From assembly GCF_016907335.1 (NCBI RefSeq), contig NZ_JAFBBT010000001.1, forward strand, positions 1,178,001 through 1,242,000: a DNA stretch of 64,000 nt. The letters are read 5' to 3'. The notes under the pieces are model-generated. The model made no database searches and was not told the origin of the DNA. It saw only the letters and a list, made by a program, of their open reading frames with translations. This document shows positions 18,036-27,606 of the stretch, one piece after another. The position numbers and the translations under genes were made by a program. Numbering within the stretch: the first letter of the stretch is position 1; the number at the start of each line of letters is the position of its first letter. Source of the DNA: Curtobacterium herbarum (GTDB lineage Bacteria; Actinomycetota; Actinomycetes; Actinomycetales; Microbacteriaceae).

Positions 18036-18692
18036 ATGACCGACGCTGCACCGGGCCTCCGCGAACGGAAGCGCCGCGCCACCCGCCTGGCGATCCAGCA
18101 GGCCGCGCTCCGCATCGCGATCGAGCACGGGCTCTCCGCGGTCACCGTCGACGAGGTCTCCCGGCGCGCGGACGTGTCGCCCCGGACCTTCTTCAACTAC
18201 TTCCCGAGCAAGGAACAGGCGATCCTCGGCGACGACCCCACCCTGCCGCAGGGGCAGGACCTCGAGGCCTTCGTGGCCGGCGGTCCGTCGGGGGAGCTGC
18301 TCGCCGACCTCGGCACCCTGCTCGTGCACTCGGCGCACGAGCTCATCGACGAGCGTGGGCTGATCGGCGAACGGCAGCAGGTCCTCCGAGCCAACCCGGA
18401 GCTGTTCAGCCAGCGGATGGCGTCGATGAAGGAGTTCCAGGCCGGCATCCAGAGCGTCGTCGAGCAGCGACTTCGGCGTGAGGACGGCATGCCCCCGGCC
18501 AGCGGCGCACCGACGACGCCGGCCGACGACGAGGTCCGCCGCCGCGCGCGGCTGGCGTCCCTCGTCGGCATGGCGGCCCTTCGTCACGCCTGGTGGGAGT
18601 GGTCCGAGTCCGATGCCGACGCACACCTCGTCGACGAACTCGAACGCTCCTTCGCCGACCTCGGCGCGCTCGTTTCGCGCTCCCTGGTCTGA
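18036..18692 (+). CDS. TetR-family transcriptional regulator
   Basis: A 218-residue repressor-type protein. The N-terminal helix-turn-helix region, RLAIQQAALRIAIEHGLSAV then VDEVSRRADVSPRTFFNYFPSK, is the classic TetR DNA-binding domain (residues about 10-65). The C-terminal two thirds are helical and would bind an unknown ligand. It is not divergent from an obvious target: it stands between the holB repeat and tRNA-Thr, both co-directional. Targets are therefore unknown. Confidence 0.9.
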   Translation: MTDAAPGLRERKRRATRLAIQQAALRIAIEHGLSAVTVDEVSRRADVSPRTFFNYFPSKEQAILGDDPTLPQGQDLEAFVAGGPSGELLADLGTLLVHSAHELIDERGLIGERQQVLRANPELFSQRMASMKEFQAGIQSVVEQRLRREDGMPPASGAPTTPADDEVRRRARLASLVGMAALRHAWWEWSESDADAHLVDELERSFADLGALVSRSLV

Positions 18693-18697
18693 TCCTG

Positions 18698-18703
18698 TAC
18701 AGT
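18698..18703 (+). promoter_or_regulatory. -10 box of the tRNA-Thr promoter
   Basis: TACAGT preceded by TG, 36 bases before the mature tRNA 5' end and immediately after the TetR stop. Confidence 0.5.
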
Positions 18704-18738
18704 GATTTCTCGTGCCGCTCCGGATCTCCGGGGCGTCC

Positions 18739-18811
18739 GCCGCCTTAGCTCAGTCGGTAGAGCGATTCACTCGTAATGAATAGGTCGTCGGTTCGATTCC
18801 GACAGGCGGCT
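18739..18811 (+). tRNA. tRNA-Thr (anticodon CGT)
   Basis: A 73-base cloverleaf: acceptor GCCGCCT pairs with AGGCGGC, the D arm is GCTC/GAGC, the anticodon stem ATTCA/TGAAT encloses loop CTCGTAA with anticodon CGT (reads ACG), and the T arm is GTCGG/CCGAC with TTCGATT. The discriminator is T and CCA is not encoded. I see no duplicated 3' end nearby that would indicate an integration site. Confidence 0.97.
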
Positions 18812-18816
18812 CCGAC

Positions 18817-18850
18817 ACCCCCTCGTTCCTCCCGGAGCGAGGGGGTTCTT
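18817..18850. terminator. Terminator after tRNA-Thr
   Basis: ACCCCCTCG (18817-18825) pairs with CGAGGGGGT (18838-18846), extended by TCC/GGA, then TTCTT. It lies between the tRNA and the convergent alpha-glucosidase gene. Confidence 0.85.
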
Positions 18851-18905
18851 CGTTCCCGAAGCGCCACGCACGCAGACGTGCCCCCGGCTCCCCCCGGGAG
18901 GCCCG

Positions 18906-20591
18906 TCACCGGCACTCGTGCACGCGCGCCTCCCACGGACGCAGCACCCCGGCGACCGGCGCCTCGCCGAGGTTCCCCAGCACCAACGCCCCCACGCGCC
19001 TCCCGACCGCCTCCGGCAGCTCCAGGTCCGACGACGACAGGTTCGCGACGACGACGAGCGGTGCCTCGTCCGCGTCCGCCGATGCCCTGGTGAACGCCCA
19101 GAGCGCAGGGTGTTCCGGCTCGAGCAGTGTGAAGCCGCCGAGCCGGACGGTGCGGGAGCGGTGTCGCAGGTCGATGAGTCGACGGTGGTGCTCGTACACC
19201 GAGCGCGCACCCGCTGCCCGGTCGCCGGCGACGGTGACCCGCGGCCACCCCTGTCCCATCCCGATCCAGGGTTCGGCGGTGGAGAACCCGCCGGCGGGCC
19301 CCCGGTCGTCCCAGGGGATCGGTGTGCGGGCGTTGTCCCGGCTGCGGAAGGCGAGGGCCTCGAGCGCCTCGGACTCGGGCATGCCGCGGCCGACGGCGCC
19401 GCGGAACCAGTTCAGCGACTCGATGTCCCGGTACTCGTCGAGGCTCGTGAAGCCGGCGTTCACCATGCCGATCTCGTCGCCCTGGTACACGTACGGGGTG
19501 CCGCGGTGCAGGTGCAGCACGGTGGCGAGCAGGGTGGCGGACTCGTACCGGAAGGCGAACGGGTCGGACGTGCCCGCACCGACTCCAGCTGCTGCCCCGA
19601 ACCGGGACACCGGCCGCGGCTGGTCGTGGTTCGACAGGTACAGCGAGTTCCACCCGCGGTCCTCGAGCCCGGTCTGCCACCGGGCGAGGGACCGCTTGAG
19701 CGTCGGCAGGTCGGTGTCCTGCCGGGTGAACTTCGACGCGGGCGCGTGGTCGAGGCCGACGTGCTCGAACTGGAACACCATGTCGAGCTCGTGGCGTTCC
19801 GGGTCGGTGAACAGGGCGGCGTCCTCGACGGTGACGCCGGGCATCTCACCCACGGTGAGCAGGGCCTCCCGACCGGCGAAGACACGGTCGTGCATCTCCT
19901 GCAGGTGCTCGTGGATCCGCGGCTGCATGACGTACGCGTCGCTGTCGCCGGAGAGTGCGTCGTCGTCCTTGGCGATGTGGTTGATGACGTCCATCCGGAA
20001 GCCGTCGACGCCCCGGTCCAGCCAGCGGTTCATCATGTCGTACACGGCGGCGCGGAGGTCGGGGTTCTCCCAGTTCAGGTCCGGCTGCTGCGGCGTGAAC
20101 ATGTGCAGGTAGTACTGACCGGTGCCGGGGTGCCACGACCAGGCCGGTCCGCCGAACGCGGCACGCCAGCCGTTCGGCTCGTGGCCGTCGACCGGGTCAC
20201 GCCAGATGTACCAGTCGTGCTTCGGGCAGGTGCGGGACTGCCCGGCCGCACGGAACCAGGGGTGCTGGTCGCTGGAGTGGTTGACGACCAGGTCCATCAC
20301 GAGCTTCATGCCGCGCTGGTGCACCTCGACCAGCAGAGCGTCGAACTCGTCGATGGTGCCGAACAGCGGGTCGATGTCCTCGTAGTCGGCGATGTCGTAG
20401 CCGTTGTCGGCCTGGGGCGACCGGTAGACCGGCGACAGCCAGACGACGTCCACGCCGAGGTCGGCGATGTGGTCCAGGTGCCGTCGCAGCCCGGCGAGGT
20501 CGCCGACGCCGTCGCCGTTCCCATCGGCGAAGCTCCGCGGGTAGACCTGGTAGACGACGGCTCCCGTCCACCACGGTTCCGGTCCGGTCAC
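18906..20591 (-). CDS. GH13 alpha-glucosidase / oligo-1,6-glucosidase
   Basis: Cytoplasmic glycoside hydrolase family 13 enzyme that would release glucose from maltose- or isomaltose-type oligosaccharides. The 561-residue protein opens with WWTGAVVYQVYPRSFADGNG, then the barrel motifs DLVVNHSS, DGFRMDVINH (nucleophile Asp), LTVGEMPG (acid/base Glu) and LSNHDQPRPVSRFG (second Asp). The C-terminal beta domain ends at the stop. The start is the GTG at 20591, four bases after AGGAGG; a frame open back to 20708 adds a disordered arginine-rich stretch and is rejected. The substrate is not fixed by sequence; sucrose or trehalose-6-phosphate hydrolase is possible. Confidence 0.88.
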   Translation of the reverse strand: MTGPEPWWTGAVVYQVYPRSFADGNGDGVGDLAGLRRHLDHIADLGVDVVWLSPVYRSPQADNGYDIADYEDIDPLFGTIDEFDALLVEVHQRGMKLVMDLVVNHSSDQHPWFRAAGQSRTCPKHDWYIWRDPVDGHEPNGWRAAFGGPAWSWHPGTGQYYLHMFTPQQPDLNWENPDLRAAVYDMMNRWLDRGVDGFRMDVINHIAKDDDALSGDSDAYVMQPRIHEHLQEMHDRVFAGREALLTVGEMPGVTVEDAALFTDPERHELDMVFQFEHVGLDHAPASKFTRQDTDLPTLKRSLARWQTGLEDRGWNSLYLSNHDQPRPVSRFGAAAGVGAGTSDPFAFRYESATLLATVLHLHRGTPYVYQGDEIGMVNAGFTSLDEYRDIESLNWFRGAVGRGMPESEALEALAFRSRDNARTPIPWDDRGPAGGFSTAEPWIGMGQGWPRVTVAGDRAAGARSVYEHHRRLIDLRHRSRTVRLGGFTLLEPEHPALWAFTRASADADEAPLVVVANLSSSDLELPEAVGRRVGALVLGNLGEAPVAGVLRPWEARVHECR

Positions 20592-20645
20592 GGCGCCTCC
20601 TCGCGTCTGTGCGCGCCCCCGGCGCGCTTGCCCACCAGTGCATCG

Positions 20646-20775
20646 GACTGGAGGCCCGTCCCGCGTTCCGGTGTCGGGCCTCCGGTCACGCCGGCTGGTG
20701 ATCCGCACGGTACGCTCCGCGTCCTGACGACCGGTGCACGGAACGACCTGTGGAGTGGCGATCCGTCCACAGGTC
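20646..20775. promoter_or_regulatory. Two inverted repeats in the divergent malL-like/oxidoreductase spacer
   Basis: A hairpin at 20646-20687 (arms GGAGGCCCG and CGGGCCTCC plus flanking pairs) belongs to the palindrome family found elsewhere in the window. A second, GACCTGTGGA (20745-20754) with TCCACAGGTC (20766-20775), is a perfect 10-bp inverted repeat with an 11-base centre and could be an operator. Both lie between divergent starts. Confidence 0.5.
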
Positions 20776-20822
20776 GCCGGTCTCGCCCCGATCGCTGCGG
20801 GTGCTGCTGGTAGACACGACGC

Positions 20823-21809
20823 ATGGCCATCCGATGGGGAGTACTCGGGACCGGCGGCATCGCCCGGTCCTTCGTCCGTGACTGCACCGCCGCGGGGGTG
20901 GTGTTCACCGCGGTCGGTTCCCGGAGCGACGGGTCAGCGCGGTCCTTCGCCGACGAGCACGGCATCCCGCGTGCGCACGGTGACTACGCCGCCCTGGTGG
21001 CCGACGACGCCGTCGACGCGGTCTACGTGGCGACCCCGCACTCCCGCCACGCCGAGGACGCCCTGCTCGCGATCGCCGCCGGCAAGCACGTCCTGGTCGA
21101 GAAGGCCTTCACGATCACGGCGGAGGAGGCCCGACGGGTCCGCGACGCCGCGCGCGACCGCGGTGTCCTCGTGATGGAGGCGATGTGGAACCGCTTCCTG
21201 CCGCAGACCGCGATGATGCGCCGCGTCCTGGCCGAGGGCCGGATCGGCACGCCCCGCCTGGTGCAGGCGACGCACCACCAGGCGCTGCCGACCGACCCGC
21301 GGCACCGGCTCAACGACCCGGCGCTCGGCGGTGGCGCGCTGCTCGACCTCGGCGTGTACCCGGTGTCGTTCGCGGTCGACGTCCTCGGCGTGCCGACCGC
21401 GGTCGCGGCGTCCGGCACCCTGAGCGACCAGGGTGTGGACACGCAGATGGGCATCGTCATGACCCATCCGGGCGGTGCGCAGTCGACCGTGCACTTCGCG
21501 CTCGACCTCCGCAGCCCGAACAGCGCCTCGATCATCGGCACCGCGGGCCGCATCGACCTCGACCCGACCTGGTGCACGCCGACCACCTGGCGCATCCGGG
21601 ACGCCGACGGCGCCGTCGTCGAGCAGTTCGACGGGCGCGAGGAACTGGCCGGCTACCACCACGAGGCCCGCGCGTTCGAAGCGGCGGTCACCGCGGGGGT
21701 GCCCGAGGACAGCACGACGCACATCGACCACACCGTCGCGATCATGGCCGTGATGGACGACGCCCGGCGGCAGGTCGGGGTCCGCTACCCGGCCGACGGC
21801 ACCGACTGA
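20823..21809 (+). CDS. Gfo/Idh/MocA-family oxidoreductase
   Basis: NAD(P)-dependent sugar or polyol dehydrogenase of the Gfo/Idh/MocA type, 328 residues. The Rossmann start is WGVLGTGGIARSF. YVATPHSRHAEDAL and HVLVEKAFTITAEEA follow, with the lysine of the EK motif that is catalytic in the family. The C-terminal domain contains GGGALLDLGVYPVSF. The sequence resembles the dihydrodiol/inositol-dehydrogenase-like branch, but the substrate cannot be named. It is divergent from the GH13 gene, and a shared role in sugar metabolism is plausible. Confidence 0.88.
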   Translation: MAIRWGVLGTGGIARSFVRDCTAAGVVFTAVGSRSDGSARSFADEHGIPRAHGDYAALVADDAVDAVYVATPHSRHAEDALLAIAAGKHVLVEKAFTITAEEARRVRDAARDRGVLVMEAMWNRFLPQTAMMRRVLAEGRIGTPRLVQATHHQALPTDPRHRLNDPALGGGALLDLGVYPVSFAVDVLGVPTAVAASGTLSDQGVDTQMGIVMTHPGGAQSTVHFALDLRSPNSASIIGTAGRIDLDPTWCTPTTWRIRDADGAVVEQFDGREELAGYHHEARAFEAAVTAGVPEDSTTHIDHTVAIMAVMDDARRQVGVRYPADGTD

Positions 21810-21867
21810 GCACCCCGCAGCCCGCCGACTGACGACGGTGGGTCTGGAGGCTCGGGCCCGCGTCTCG

Positions 21868-21873
21868 TAGGAT
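21868..21873 (+). promoter_or_regulatory. -10 box directly before dacB
   Basis: TAGGAT at 21868-21873, seven bases before the ATG at 21881 and without a ribosome-binding site, predicts a leaderless mRNA. Confidence 0.55.
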
Positions 21874-21880
21874 CGCCTGG

Positions 21881-23389
21881 ATGTCTCCGCAGTCACCGCA
21901 GCCGCCCGTCGGCGGCCCCGTCCACCGTTCCGTGGCTGCCCTGCGCGCCTCCGTCCGCCGGAAGCCCGTGCCGTGGGCGGTCGGTGGACTCGTCGTCGCT
22001 CTCGCGGTCGCCTCCGGCGGTGTCGTCGCGGTGAACGCAGCGACTGCGGACCAGCCGCGCGCGGCGGGGTCGGCCAGCGCCTCCCGGACGCCCCTCGCCA
22101 CCCGGACACCGACGTCGTCCGCGACGCCGGAGCGGACCCCGACGGCCACGCCGACCGCGAAGCCGACGGCGACCCCGACACCGACCCCGTCGGCGCAGGC
22201 CGCCGCCCGCACCTGCTCGGTCGCCGGAGCGGCGTCGGCCAGCGGGCTCGGTCGTTTCGAGGGCTACGTGATGAACGCGGCCACCGGCGAAGAGCTGTTC
22301 TCCCGCGACGGCGGCACGCCCGCGCAGACCGGCAGCGTGATGAAGACCCTGACGAGTGCGACCGCGCTGGCGGTCCTCGGCGGCGGGCACACCATCCCGA
22401 CGACCGTCACCGACGAAGGGGGCGGCACCATCGCCCTCGTCGGGCACGGCGACGCGACCCTGACGGCGGGCCGCGGCACGGTCTACCCGGGGGCGCCGAG
22501 CCTCGGGCAGCTCGCGCAGCAGGTGAAGGCGCGACTCGGCAACACACCGGTGACGACGATCGTCGCCGACGGCACCTGGTGGAGCGCGGCCGACGCGTGG
22601 GATCCGACCTGGCCGGTCAGCGAGCGGACCATCGGGTACCAGCCGAACGTGACCGCGCTCATGGTCGACGGTGACCGGGCGAACCCGGCGGCGGCGACCT
22701 CCCCGCGGTCCCAGGACCCGATCGGTCGGGCGGGTGTGGCCTTCCGCGCGGCGCTCGCGGACGCCGGCGTCGTCGGCGCCTCGACCGCGCAGGTGACGCA
22801 GCGCGCGACGACCTCGCAGAACACCATCGCCGAGGTGCAGTCGCAGCCGGTCTCGACGCTGATCGGGCAGATGATCCCGAACTCGGACAACACCCTCGCC
22901 GAGATGCTCGCCCGGGTCTCGTCGAAGCAGGCCGGTGCCGGGGGGACAGCGGCGTCGCTGACCAGCGTCTACAGCAACGCCCTCCGTGGGTACGGCGTGG
23001 ACCCGTCCGGCATCCGGATCGTCGACGGCTCCGGTGAGAGCGCGTCGAACGCGGTGTCGCCCTCGTTCGTCGCGCACCTGATGGTCCCGGTGACCCGGGG
23101 CGACAAGGGCCTCGGCACGCTCGCGCAGGTGCTGCCGGTCGCCGGGGTGTCCGGCACACTCTCGAGCCGGTTCACCGGGGCGAACGCGGTCGCGCGCGGC
23201 AAGGTGCACGCGAAGACCGGGTGGATCGACAGCGCGAACACCCTCGGCGGCTACATCGACGCCGCCGACGGCACGAAGCTGACCTTCGCGTTCTACGCGA
23301 TCGGGTCGCCTCGGGCGGCGGCGCTCCCGGCACTCGACACGGTCACGGCCGCGGTCTACCGGTGCGGAGGCTCGCTCACCGGCTCCTGA
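21881..23389 (+). CDS. dacB: D-alanyl-D-alanine carboxypeptidase/endopeptidase (PBP4, family S13)
   Basis: Membrane-anchored or secreted penicillin-binding protein that trims peptidoglycan peptides. A hydrophobic segment at about residues 34-55 acts as signal or anchor, followed by a Thr/Pro/Ala-rich linker to about 105. The three active-site motifs are SVMK (Ser152-Lys155), SDN (335-337) and KTG (445-447). The length of 502 fits the S13 family. It stands as the first of a plus-strand row (pncA, gabD) with which it has no obvious functional link. Confidence 0.93.
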   Translation: MSPQSPQPPVGGPVHRSVAALRASVRRKPVPWAVGGLVVALAVASGGVVAVNAATADQPRAAGSASASRTPLATRTPTSSATPERTPTATPTAKPTATPTPTPSAQAAARTCSVAGAASASGLGRFEGYVMNAATGEELFSRDGGTPAQTGSVMKTLTSATALAVLGGGHTIPTTVTDEGGGTIALVGHGDATLTAGRGTVYPGAPSLGQLAQQVKARLGNTPVTTIVADGTWWSAADAWDPTWPVSERTIGYQPNVTALMVDGDRANPAAATSPRSQDPIGRAGVAFRAALADAGVVGASTAQVTQRATTSQNTIAEVQSQPVSTLIGQMIPNSDNTLAEMLARVSSKQAGAGGTAASLTSVYSNALRGYGVDPSGIRIVDGSGESASNAVSPSFVAHLMVPVTRGDKGLGTLAQVLPVAGVSGTLSSRFTGANAVARGKVHAKTGWIDSANTLGGYIDAADGTKLTFAFYAIGSPRAAALPALDTVTAAVYRCGGSLTGS

Positions 23390-23412
23390 CCCGACGGGTG
23401 TTGGATGGGTGC

Positions 23413-24056
23413 ATGGCCAGGGCACTGCTCATCACCGACGTCCAGAACGACTTCACCGAGGGCGGCGCGCTCGCGGTCGACGGGGGAGCGGCACTCGCCG
23501 AGCGGATCACCGCGTTCCTCCGTCGGCACGCCGACGAGTACGACGTCGTGGTCGCCTCCCGCGACTGGCACGACGCCACCGGGGACAACGGCGGACACTT
23601 CGCCGTGACCGACAGCCCGGACGGTTCGGACAGCCCGGACGGTCCGGACTTCCGGAACACGTGGCCGGTGCACTGCGTCGCCGACACACCCGGAGCCGAG
23701 TACCACCCGGCACTCGACCTGTCCTTCGTCGACGTCCACGTCCGCAAGGGGCAGGGTGAGCCGGCGTACTCGGCGTTCGAGGGCACGACCGACGCGGGGG
23801 CCGACCTCGTCGACGTCTTCTTCGACCGTGACGTGCACGCCGTCGACATCGTCGGCATCGCCACCGACCACTGCGTCCGGGCGTCCGCGCTCGACGGGGT
23901 CCACGCGGGTCTCGACGTCTTCGTCTACGAGGACCTCGTGGTGGGCATCGATCCGGCCAGCAGCGAGGCTGCGCTCGAGGAGGTCCGCGACGACGGCGGA
24001 CACACCGGGCGCAGCGACATGGACGAGGGGCGTCAGCGCCCGGGAGGAGCGGTCCT

Positions 24057-24060
<4 letters not shown>
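23413..24060 (+). CDS. pncA: Nicotinamidase
   Basis: Hydrolyses nicotinamide to nicotinate for NAD salvage; the enzyme that activates pyrazinamide in mycobacteria. The catalytic triad positions are visible: Asp in LITDVQNDF, Lys in VRKGQ and Cys in ATDHCVRAS; metal-binding DWH occurs in SRDWHD. The ATG at 23413 gives MARALLITDVQ, the normal start. A short duplicated stretch (SPDGSDSPDG) lies in the loop before the WPVHC motif. The next gene overlaps its stop by four bases (GTGA). Confidence 0.93.
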
Positions 24061-25592
<1,532 letters not shown>

Positions 25593-25604
25593 CCCCTCCG
25601 CGAA

Positions 25605-25664
25605 ACGCAACGTGGGCGGCACCACGCAACGGGATACCGCTGCGAGACGCCGCCCACGTTGCGT
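25605..25664. terminator. Long bidirectional hairpin between gabD and the ABC exporter
   Basis: A perfect 16-bp stem (25605-25620 with 25649-25664, beginning ACGCAACG) and a 28-base loop. The loop holds a third copy of ACGCAACG near 25624. Convergent genes flank it. Confidence 0.8.
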
Positions 25665-25679
25665 GTTGCGGGGAGGGTC

Positions 25680-27515
25680 TCAGACGAGGAGCTGGTGCTT
25701 CGCCAGGTCCCGGTAGAGCGGGGTGCTCTGCACGAGCTCCGAGTGGGTGCCGACACCGACGACGCGGCCGTGCTCGAGCACGACGATGACGTCCGAGTCC
25801 ACCACCGTGGACAGCCGGTGGGCGATGACGAGCAGCGTGCGGTCCTCGGCGACCGCGTCGATCGCCATTCGCATCTTCTGCTCGTTCACGCCGTCGAGCG
25901 AGGACGTCGACTCGTCGAGCAGGAGGATCGGGGGAGCGGCGAGCAGGGCCCGGGCGATGGCCAGGCGCTGCCGTTCACCGCCGGAGAGCATCACGCCGTC
26001 CTCACCGACCTGCGCGTCGAGACCGCGGGGGTCGCGGTGCAGGACGTCGCCGAGGTTGACGGCCTCGAGCACGCGGACGCACTCCGACTCCGACGCGTCT
26101 GGCGACCCGAGCAGCAGGTTCGCGCGGATCGTGCCGGCGAGCACCGGGGCGTCCTGTTCGACGTACCCGATCTGCGCACGGAGCTCACCGCGGTCGAGTC
26201 CCCGGACGTCGAGACCACCGAGTCGGATGACGCCCTGGTTCGGGTCGTAGAACCGCTCGATGAGCGCCAGCGTGGTCGACTTGCCGGCACCGGACGGACC
26301 GACCAGGGCCACCCGAGAGCCGCGCGGGACGCTGAACGACACGTCGTGCAGCACGGCCTGGTCGGCACCGGCGGTCGCACCGTCCGCTCCGTCCGCGCCA
26401 ACGCCGGCGGCACCGTCCGCCCCGACGGCGTTGGGGGACCCGGCGTACCGGAAGGTGACGTGCTCGAACGTGATGGCGTCGTCGGTGGCGATCGCCGTGG
26501 CCGGCCGGACCGCGGCGTCGTCCTGGTCCTCGGTCGGCAGGTGCAGGACCTCTTCGATGCGACCCAGCGCGCCGAGCGCCTGCGCCACGGCGACGACCGC
26601 GCCGAGTGCCTGACCGAGCGGCATGATCATCATGAAGAGCAGCAGGATGAACGTGATGAGGGTGGCGATGGTGATCGTCCCCGCCGCGACCTGCGCGCCG
26701 CCGATGCCGAGCACGGCGATGAACGCGACCTGCATGACGATGCTCGCGACCGGCACGACGAACGCCGACATCCGGGCGATGACGAGGCCGCGCTGGTACG
26801 CCTCGGTCGCGTGCTGGTCGACCTCGCTGACCTCGCGCGTGGTGGCACCCGCGGCGCGGATCGTGCGGACGGCACCGATGCCCCGTTCGACCGCGGCGGT
26901 GAGGTCGCCGACCTTCTCCTGCGCGGCCTTCGAGGCGACCCGGATGCGACGGCTGAGCCCGCCGACGACGACCACGGCGATGATCACGATGACGATCACG
27001 ACCAGGAGGAGCAGCGGGTCGATGATCGCCATCGCGATCACGGCTCCGGTGAAGGTGAGTGCGCCACCGATGGACTCGATGAGCCCCTGCGTCAAGACGG
27101 CCCGGAGGAGCGTGGTGTCGCTGCCGACCCGGGACACCAGGTCACCGGTGCGCCGGACGTCGAACTCCGAGATGGGCAGGTTGAGGATCCGCGCGATGAG
27201 CTTCCGTCGGGTGGAGAGCACGACGCCCTCACCCGCACGCTGCAGCAGGAAGTGCTGCACGCCGTTGAGGACGCCGGCGACGAGCACCAGGACCACGAGC
27301 GCCCACACCAGCGTCGACATGCCGGTGCCCTGCTGGACGGCGGTCACGACCTGGTTGACGAGCAGCGGCTGCGCCAGGGACGCACCCGCCCCGAGGATGC
27401 TCAGCACGATGATGACGACCATCGCCGGCTTGTTCTCGAACAGGTAGGACAGCAGGCGGCCGAAGGTGGCGCGGGGCCCGTCGGTCTTCTTCGGGCGTGC
27501 GAACAGGATGCTCAT
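25680..27515 (-). CDS. ABC exporter, fused membrane and ATPase domains
   Basis: A 611-residue half-transporter of the MsbA/LmrA-like exporter type. Six predicted membrane helices lie in residues about 25-320 (VVIIVLSILGAGASLAQPLL first). The ATPase domain has Walker A GPSGAGKST at 406-414, signature LSGGERQRLAIARALL, Walker B ILLLDES and the H-loop IAHRLST. Between the first ATPase strand and Walker A is a GADGA-repeat insert (about residues 372-393), low-complexity and probably a surface loop. The substrate is unknown; drug or lipid export are both possible. Monocistronic, between two strong hairpins. Confidence 0.9.
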   Translation of the reverse strand: MSILFARPKKTDGPRATFGRLLSYLFENKPAMVVIIVLSILGAGASLAQPLLVNQVVTAVQQGTGMSTLVWALVVLVLVAGVLNGVQHFLLQRAGEGVVLSTRRKLIARILNLPISEFDVRRTGDLVSRVGSDTTLLRAVLTQGLIESIGGALTFTGAVIAMAIIDPLLLLVVIVIVIIAVVVVGGLSRRIRVASKAAQEKVGDLTAAVERGIGAVRTIRAAGATTREVSEVDQHATEAYQRGLVIARMSAFVVPVASIVMQVAFIAVLGIGGAQVAAGTITIATLITFILLLFMMIMPLGQALGAVVAVAQALGALGRIEEVLHLPTEDQDDAAVRPATAIATDDAITFEHVTFRYAGSPNAVGADGAAGVGADGADGATAGADQAVLHDVSFSVPRGSRVALVGPSGAGKSTTLALIERFYDPNQGVIRLGGLDVRGLDRGELRAQIGYVEQDAPVLAGTIRANLLLGSPDASESECVRVLEAVNLGDVLHRDPRGLDAQVGEDGVMLSGGERQRLAIARALLAAPPILLLDESTSSLDGVNEQKMRMAIDAVAEDRTLLVIAHRLSTVVDSDVIVVLEHGRVVGVGTHSELVQSTPLYRDLAKHQLLV

Positions 27516-27547
27516 CGTGCATCGATTGTCTCACCGCGGTACCGACA

Positions 27548-27596
27548 GACGGACGGGAGGTGCCCCACCGGTCGGTGGGGGAGCCTCCCGTCCGTC
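27548..27596. terminator. Palindromic terminator
   Basis: GACGGACGGGAGG (27548-27560) pairs perfectly with 27584-27596; a second inner stem, CCCCACCG with CGGTGGGG, fills the loop. It lies downstream of the MFS gene on the minus strand and shares its outer arm with hairpins at 33522 and 40044. Confidence 0.85.
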
Positions 27597-27606
27597 AGGT
27601 GCCGAG

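Noticed and set aside
18739..18811. tRNA-Thr as integration site of the mobile segment
   Set aside because: It is nearly 12 kb from the accessory segment with core genes between, and no duplicated tRNA 3' end was seen.
18918..20813. 631-codon plus-strand frame opposite the alpha-glucosidase
   Set aside because: The minus-strand GH13 protein has all catalytic motifs; the opposite frame is valine/arginine-rich shadow.
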